Assembly (NCBI GenBank): GCA_963719135.1
Contig: CAVRAZ010000006.1
Coordinates: 434,001 to 498,000 of the forward strand
Origin: CAVRAZ01 sp963719135
GTDB lineage: Bacteria; Pseudomonadota; Gammaproteobacteria; DSM-19610
Reading direction: 5' to 3'
DNA: 64,000 bases
The position numbers and the translations under genes were made by a program. Numbering within the stretch: the stretch's first letter is position 1; the number at the start of each line of letters is the position of its first letter. This document shows, piece after piece, positions 61,473-64,000 of this stretch. Below the pieces are notes generated by a model. It saw only the letters and a list, made by a program, of their open reading frames with translations, was not told where the DNA came from and ran no database searches.

Positions 61473-61941
61473 TCAGCATATCCCGGTGTCGCAGGTAAGC
61501 TGAACCAGGGCAAAACCCTTGCGCCCCACAGTCGTCTGCGCCGGTGAGCCAATCGGGTAACGACCGACCGGCACTTCGACGTGCACTGTGTACAGGCCCG
61601 GCAGCGCGCTGACGATGCAATTGCCCTAGGCATTGGTCAACGCCTGCACCGGCGCCAGCGGAACGACACCGGCAGGCACCAGCCGCGAGGCAACGACCGC
61701 CGCTCCGGCATAGGGCTTGTCGCAGGTCTGGTCCGGGGTGCAGACCGACCGGTACGGTCGGCCCAAGCGTCACATTGCCGGCAATTCCAGGGCCGTAGCC
61801 GGGGACTCGCACCACGGCGCCGGCCGCCGGAGCGGTTGCCGAAGGTTCGGCCGAATAGGCGGTTTCGCCAAGAAGCGCCACCGCGGCCAGTACCGCCGGC
61901 GACAGAGCGCGGCGGTTAACAGTAGATAAAATCATGGTCAT
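61473..61941 (-). pseudogene. broken secreted-protein gene (frameshift and in-frame stop)
   Basis: From the ATG at 61941 a signal peptide-like start (LAAVALLGETAYSA) and NVTLGPTVPV are read in one frame. At about 61745 the sensible frame changes to PDQTCDKPYAGAAVVA, then VQALTNA followed by TAG, then GNCIVSALPGLYTVHVEVPV and a natural stop at 61473. The last part resembles a carboxypeptidase-regulatory-like beta-sandwich. One frameshift and one nonsense codon indicate a decaying gene. Confidence 0.65.
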
Positions 61942-62581
61942 GTCCTTCGCTTGGTTCAGTCGTCGCCACGGGCGGGCACCGCCCTGGCGACATCCAGCAA
62001 TTGAACGTGACCCTATGTACGAACCGGTTCGACCGCCATTACCCGCAACGGGTTCCAGCCGCCATCACCTCCGTCGTGGGCGCGTCGATCCTGCCGGTCA
62101 TTTCGGGGACCGCTGGGCCCGGCTCTGAACCGCGTGCCTTGCTCCAAAACGGGTGTCAGCGCAGAATTGACGCCTGTATGGGTGAGCAGCACACGCAGAC
62201 CCGAGATGCCACTGTCGCCAGCGCAGCACAGTCGCCGGCCCGACACCGCCCCTGGCCGCAAGCGCCAAACGGCCGCGGCATTTGGCCGGTCAGTTCGGCA
62301 TATTCTTTGCTGTCGAATGGCGAAACCGGATCAGAGTCTTTCGATGTTGCGCCGCACCCGCCGCCGCAGGAAAGCTCAATCAGCATTTTTTCCGATGCCG
62401 GCTTTGCGGCCGAACTTGTTACCGCGACGTTGTCAAAGGTATGATGTGAATCCTGTTCAGTACATTTCGGGCTGATAGCTCAGACCCATCGGAGTGATCC
62501 CCTTCACGCCATCGGTTCGGACAAAAGCATCGCCAGAACGACTGGCGCACTCATCCTCACCTTCTCCCGGAAACAACAGTT
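61942..62581. other. 640-bp region without a convincing gene
   Basis: Frames on both strands are interleaved and none has a recognisable product. It may hold regulatory sequence for the hydroxylase gene that follows. Confidence 0.4.
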
Positions 62582-63229
62582 ATGCGGCAACTCGCGGCCA
62601 GAGACCTCAGCAATGCGGTGATCGACGTAGCCGTGCGCATGTCCCGCAGCCCCGCAAACTACTGGTTTGGATTCGTGTTCGATACGACGTTGGGCGTGAC
62701 CGTCCTGATCGAGGGGTTAAGCCGTCACACTCCGTCCTACACCGAGCCATTATTGATATTCCTGGGTCTGTTTGCGTTCGGCTACATCGAATATTTTGTT
62801 CATCGCTGGGTGTTCCATGGGCCCGTGCGCCTCATGGCTCAAGGCCACGCCGCCCATCACGACAATCCGCTGGGTTACGACTCCCTGCCGTTCTTCCTCC
62901 CCGCGCTGGTATTGTTGGGACTGAACCTGATATGCGTGCCGCTGATACCGATCAGCGATGCGCTGTTGCTGTCGAGTGGCATTCTGTTCGGCTACACCGC
63001 TTATGGCCTCAGCCACTTCGTGATTCACCACGTGCGCTTCCGCCATCCCCTGGCGCGGAAATGGGCCGGGTACCACCACATTCATCACTACCATCCCGAC
63101 CGCAACTTCGGCGTGACCAGTCCGCTGTGGGACGTGTTGCTGGGCACGCGCTACGTTTCGGCGCGCCGCCCGGCGCGGTGGCAACCCCCGTCACCGACAC
63201 CACCCGGTCAGGGAGGCGTTGATCTCTGA
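62582..63229 (+). CDS. fatty acid hydroxylase / sterol desaturase family membrane protein
   Basis: A 215-residue membrane protein with the histidine boxes of the diiron hydroxylase superfamily: EYFVHRWVFH (HxxxxH), GHAAHH (HxxHH), HFVIHHVRF and HHIHHYHPDRNFGV (HxxHH), the last followed by PLWDVLLGT. Four hydrophobic segments fit the family. It uses O2 and reduced iron to hydroxylate or desaturate a lipid. Substrate unknown. The 3' end overlaps the convergent DUF2063 gene by 22 bases. Confidence 0.85.
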   Translation: MRQLAARDLSNAVIDVAVRMSRSPANYWFGFVFDTTLGVTVLIEGLSRHTPSYTEPLLIFLGLFAFGYIEYFVHRWVFHGPVRLMAQGHAAHHDNPLGYDSLPFFLPALVLLGLNLICVPLIPISDALLLSSGILFGYTAYGLSHFVIHHVRFRHPLARKWAGYHHIHHYHPDRNFGVTSPLWDVLLGTRYVSARRPARWQPPSPTPPGQGGVDL

Positions 63230-64000
63230 TCAGCGTCCGCCGCAAACCCCGCCACCAGCCCCGCGCGCACCCAGCCCTTGAGATAACCCGCCGCCCGCAG
63301 ACTCACCTGTTCAGGTTCGACCCGTTCGCACAGGCCGTCGCACAGCGTCGCGAAATCCGCGCCCCGGCGCAGGCGGTCCAGCGCCCAGGCCTCGGTGTTG
63401 TCCAGCGCACGGAAGTAGTTCTGCAGTTCGCGCCGCCAGATCACCCAGGCGCGCGGCTGCGGATTTGTCTGTGGCGGCTCCGGCGGTCGCTGCTGATCGA
63501 CGGCGGTCCACAACTCCGGCACGTTCCAGCGAAAGTCATGGCGCTGCACGGAGGGGTGAAAGCGCAGCCGCATGCCGGGCCAGGCTTCGGCGCTCAGCGC
63601 GGCGACGTCGGCTTCGCTGATGACCGGGTCGTCCGCGGCGTCGAACGCCAGCGTCAGCGCCCACTCCAGCACGGCCATCTCGGCCAGCACCGGCGTCTCG
63701 CGCCAGGGCGCGCTGGCGGCGAGAAAGTCACCCAGGCGCCGGCCGAACCAGCGGATGGAAAAGTGCGTCGACGGATGGGCGTCGATATAGGCGCGGCCCA
63801 GCCGCTCGAACAACGCGTCGCCGGCCAGCGTGTGCAGGGCGGGAAAGTCGGTCCGCAGCGCCTCCAGCAGGCGCAGCCGGTAAGCGTTTTCATAGACGGC
63901 CAGGCGTGCCGCGGCGCTGGGTCTGGCGGGGGCGATCTGCGCCAGCAGGGCGTCGTCCCCGTGCAGCACCTGCGCCTGGAACGCCTGCTGCAAGTCGCGC
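63208..64000 (-). CDS. DUF2063 (HvfC/BufC-type) protein, 5' end outside the window
   Basis: The reverse strand is open from the window edge through 264 codons and ends at 63208. The N-terminal part is DUF2063-like: DLQQAFQAQVLHGDD, RLAVYENAYRLRLLEALRTDFPAL cut here to its first half (RLAVYENAYRLRLLEAL), then HPSTHFSIRWFGRRLGDFL. The C-terminal domain contains WRRELQNYFRAL. DUF2063 proteins accompany DUF692 (BufB/HvfB) multinuclear-iron enzymes that modify small exported peptides. Here that partner should lie beyond 64000. The TTG at 63993 is not the true start, since conserved residues precede it. Confidence 0.82.
   Translation of the reverse strand, partial: RDLQQAFQAQVLHGDDALLAQIAPARPSAAARLAVYENAYRLRLLEALRTDFPALHTLAGDALFERLGRAYIDAHPSTHFSIRWFGRRLGDFLAASAPWRETPVLAEMAVLEWALTLAFDAADDPVISEADVAALSAEAWPGMRLRFHPSVQRHDFRWNVPELWTAVDQQRPPEPPQTNPQPRAWVIWRRELQNYFRALDNTEAWALDRLRRGADFATLCDGLCERVEPEQVSLRAAGYLKGWVRAGLVAGFAADADQRSTPP

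Noticed and set aside
61942..62581. Open frame at 62001-62444 as a gene
   Set aside because: No ribosome binding site, no recognisable composition, and equal-length frames on the other strand.

Overview
The window looks like a chromosomal segment of a GC-rich, sulfur-oxidising proteobacterium, probably a gammaproteobacterium. The main evidence is the qmoA-qmoB-hdrC-hdrB operon, which is the electron-transfer module of APS reductase in organisms with a reverse Dsr pathway. Supporting signs are an aryl-polyene-type gene set, folE-folX, a VPLPA-CTERM exported protein and several REP-associated tyrosine transposases. The taxonomic placement is inference from gene content; no rRNA or tRNA gene was seen.

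Layout. 0-6.2 kb: molybdopterin genes (moaE-moaD divergent from moaC), folE-folX, a pair of small lipoproteins, one exported protein and an outer-membrane barrel. 6.3-14.6 kb: one tightly overlapping operon of aryl-polyene type (LolA-like carrier, MMPL exporter, ketosynthase, chain-length factor, dehydratase, ketoreductase, halogenase-like flavoprotein, acyltransferase). 14.6-31.7 kb: accessory DNA with decayed genes, a complete IS4-family element, REP elements, a hemG-like gene, a glutathione transferase, glgC, a double-glycine-like leader peptide, a 301-bp direct repeat and an unusual FHA-SulP fusion. 31.7-42.2 kb: a minus-strand carrier protein / condensation-like / adenylation / acyl-CoA dehydrogenase-like cassette, then the second aryl-polyene arm (ACP, six-TM protein, AMP ligase, dehydratase, glycosyltransferase, acyltransferase). 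The two polyene arms together would build, activate, reduce, export and lipid-anchor a polyene acid; the minus-strand cassette could supply an aminoacyl- or pyrrolyl-type unit.

42.2-54.1 kb: a lipoprotein hydrolase, a cupredoxin, a second REP transposase, a CbbQ/NorQ-type AAA+ protein with an unusual methyltransferase-VWA fusion partner, then qmoAB-hdrCB ending in a clear terminator. 54.2-59.9 kb: a candidate defence island, consisting of a COG1373-type ATPase preceded by a perfect palindrome and a 1337-residue NACHT/STAND-like NTPase that ends in a predicted PD-(D/E)xK nuclease, followed by a relic of hdrB. 59.9-64 kb: a J-domain protein, REP remnants, a broken secreted-protein gene, a fatty-acid-hydroxylase family protein and a DUF2063 (HvfC/BufC-like) gene cut by the window edge.

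The best candidates for undescribed biology are the STAND-nuclease pair, the carrier/adenylation/dehydrogenase cassette embedded in a split polyene cluster, the FHA-SulP fusion and the methyltransferase-VWA fusion.
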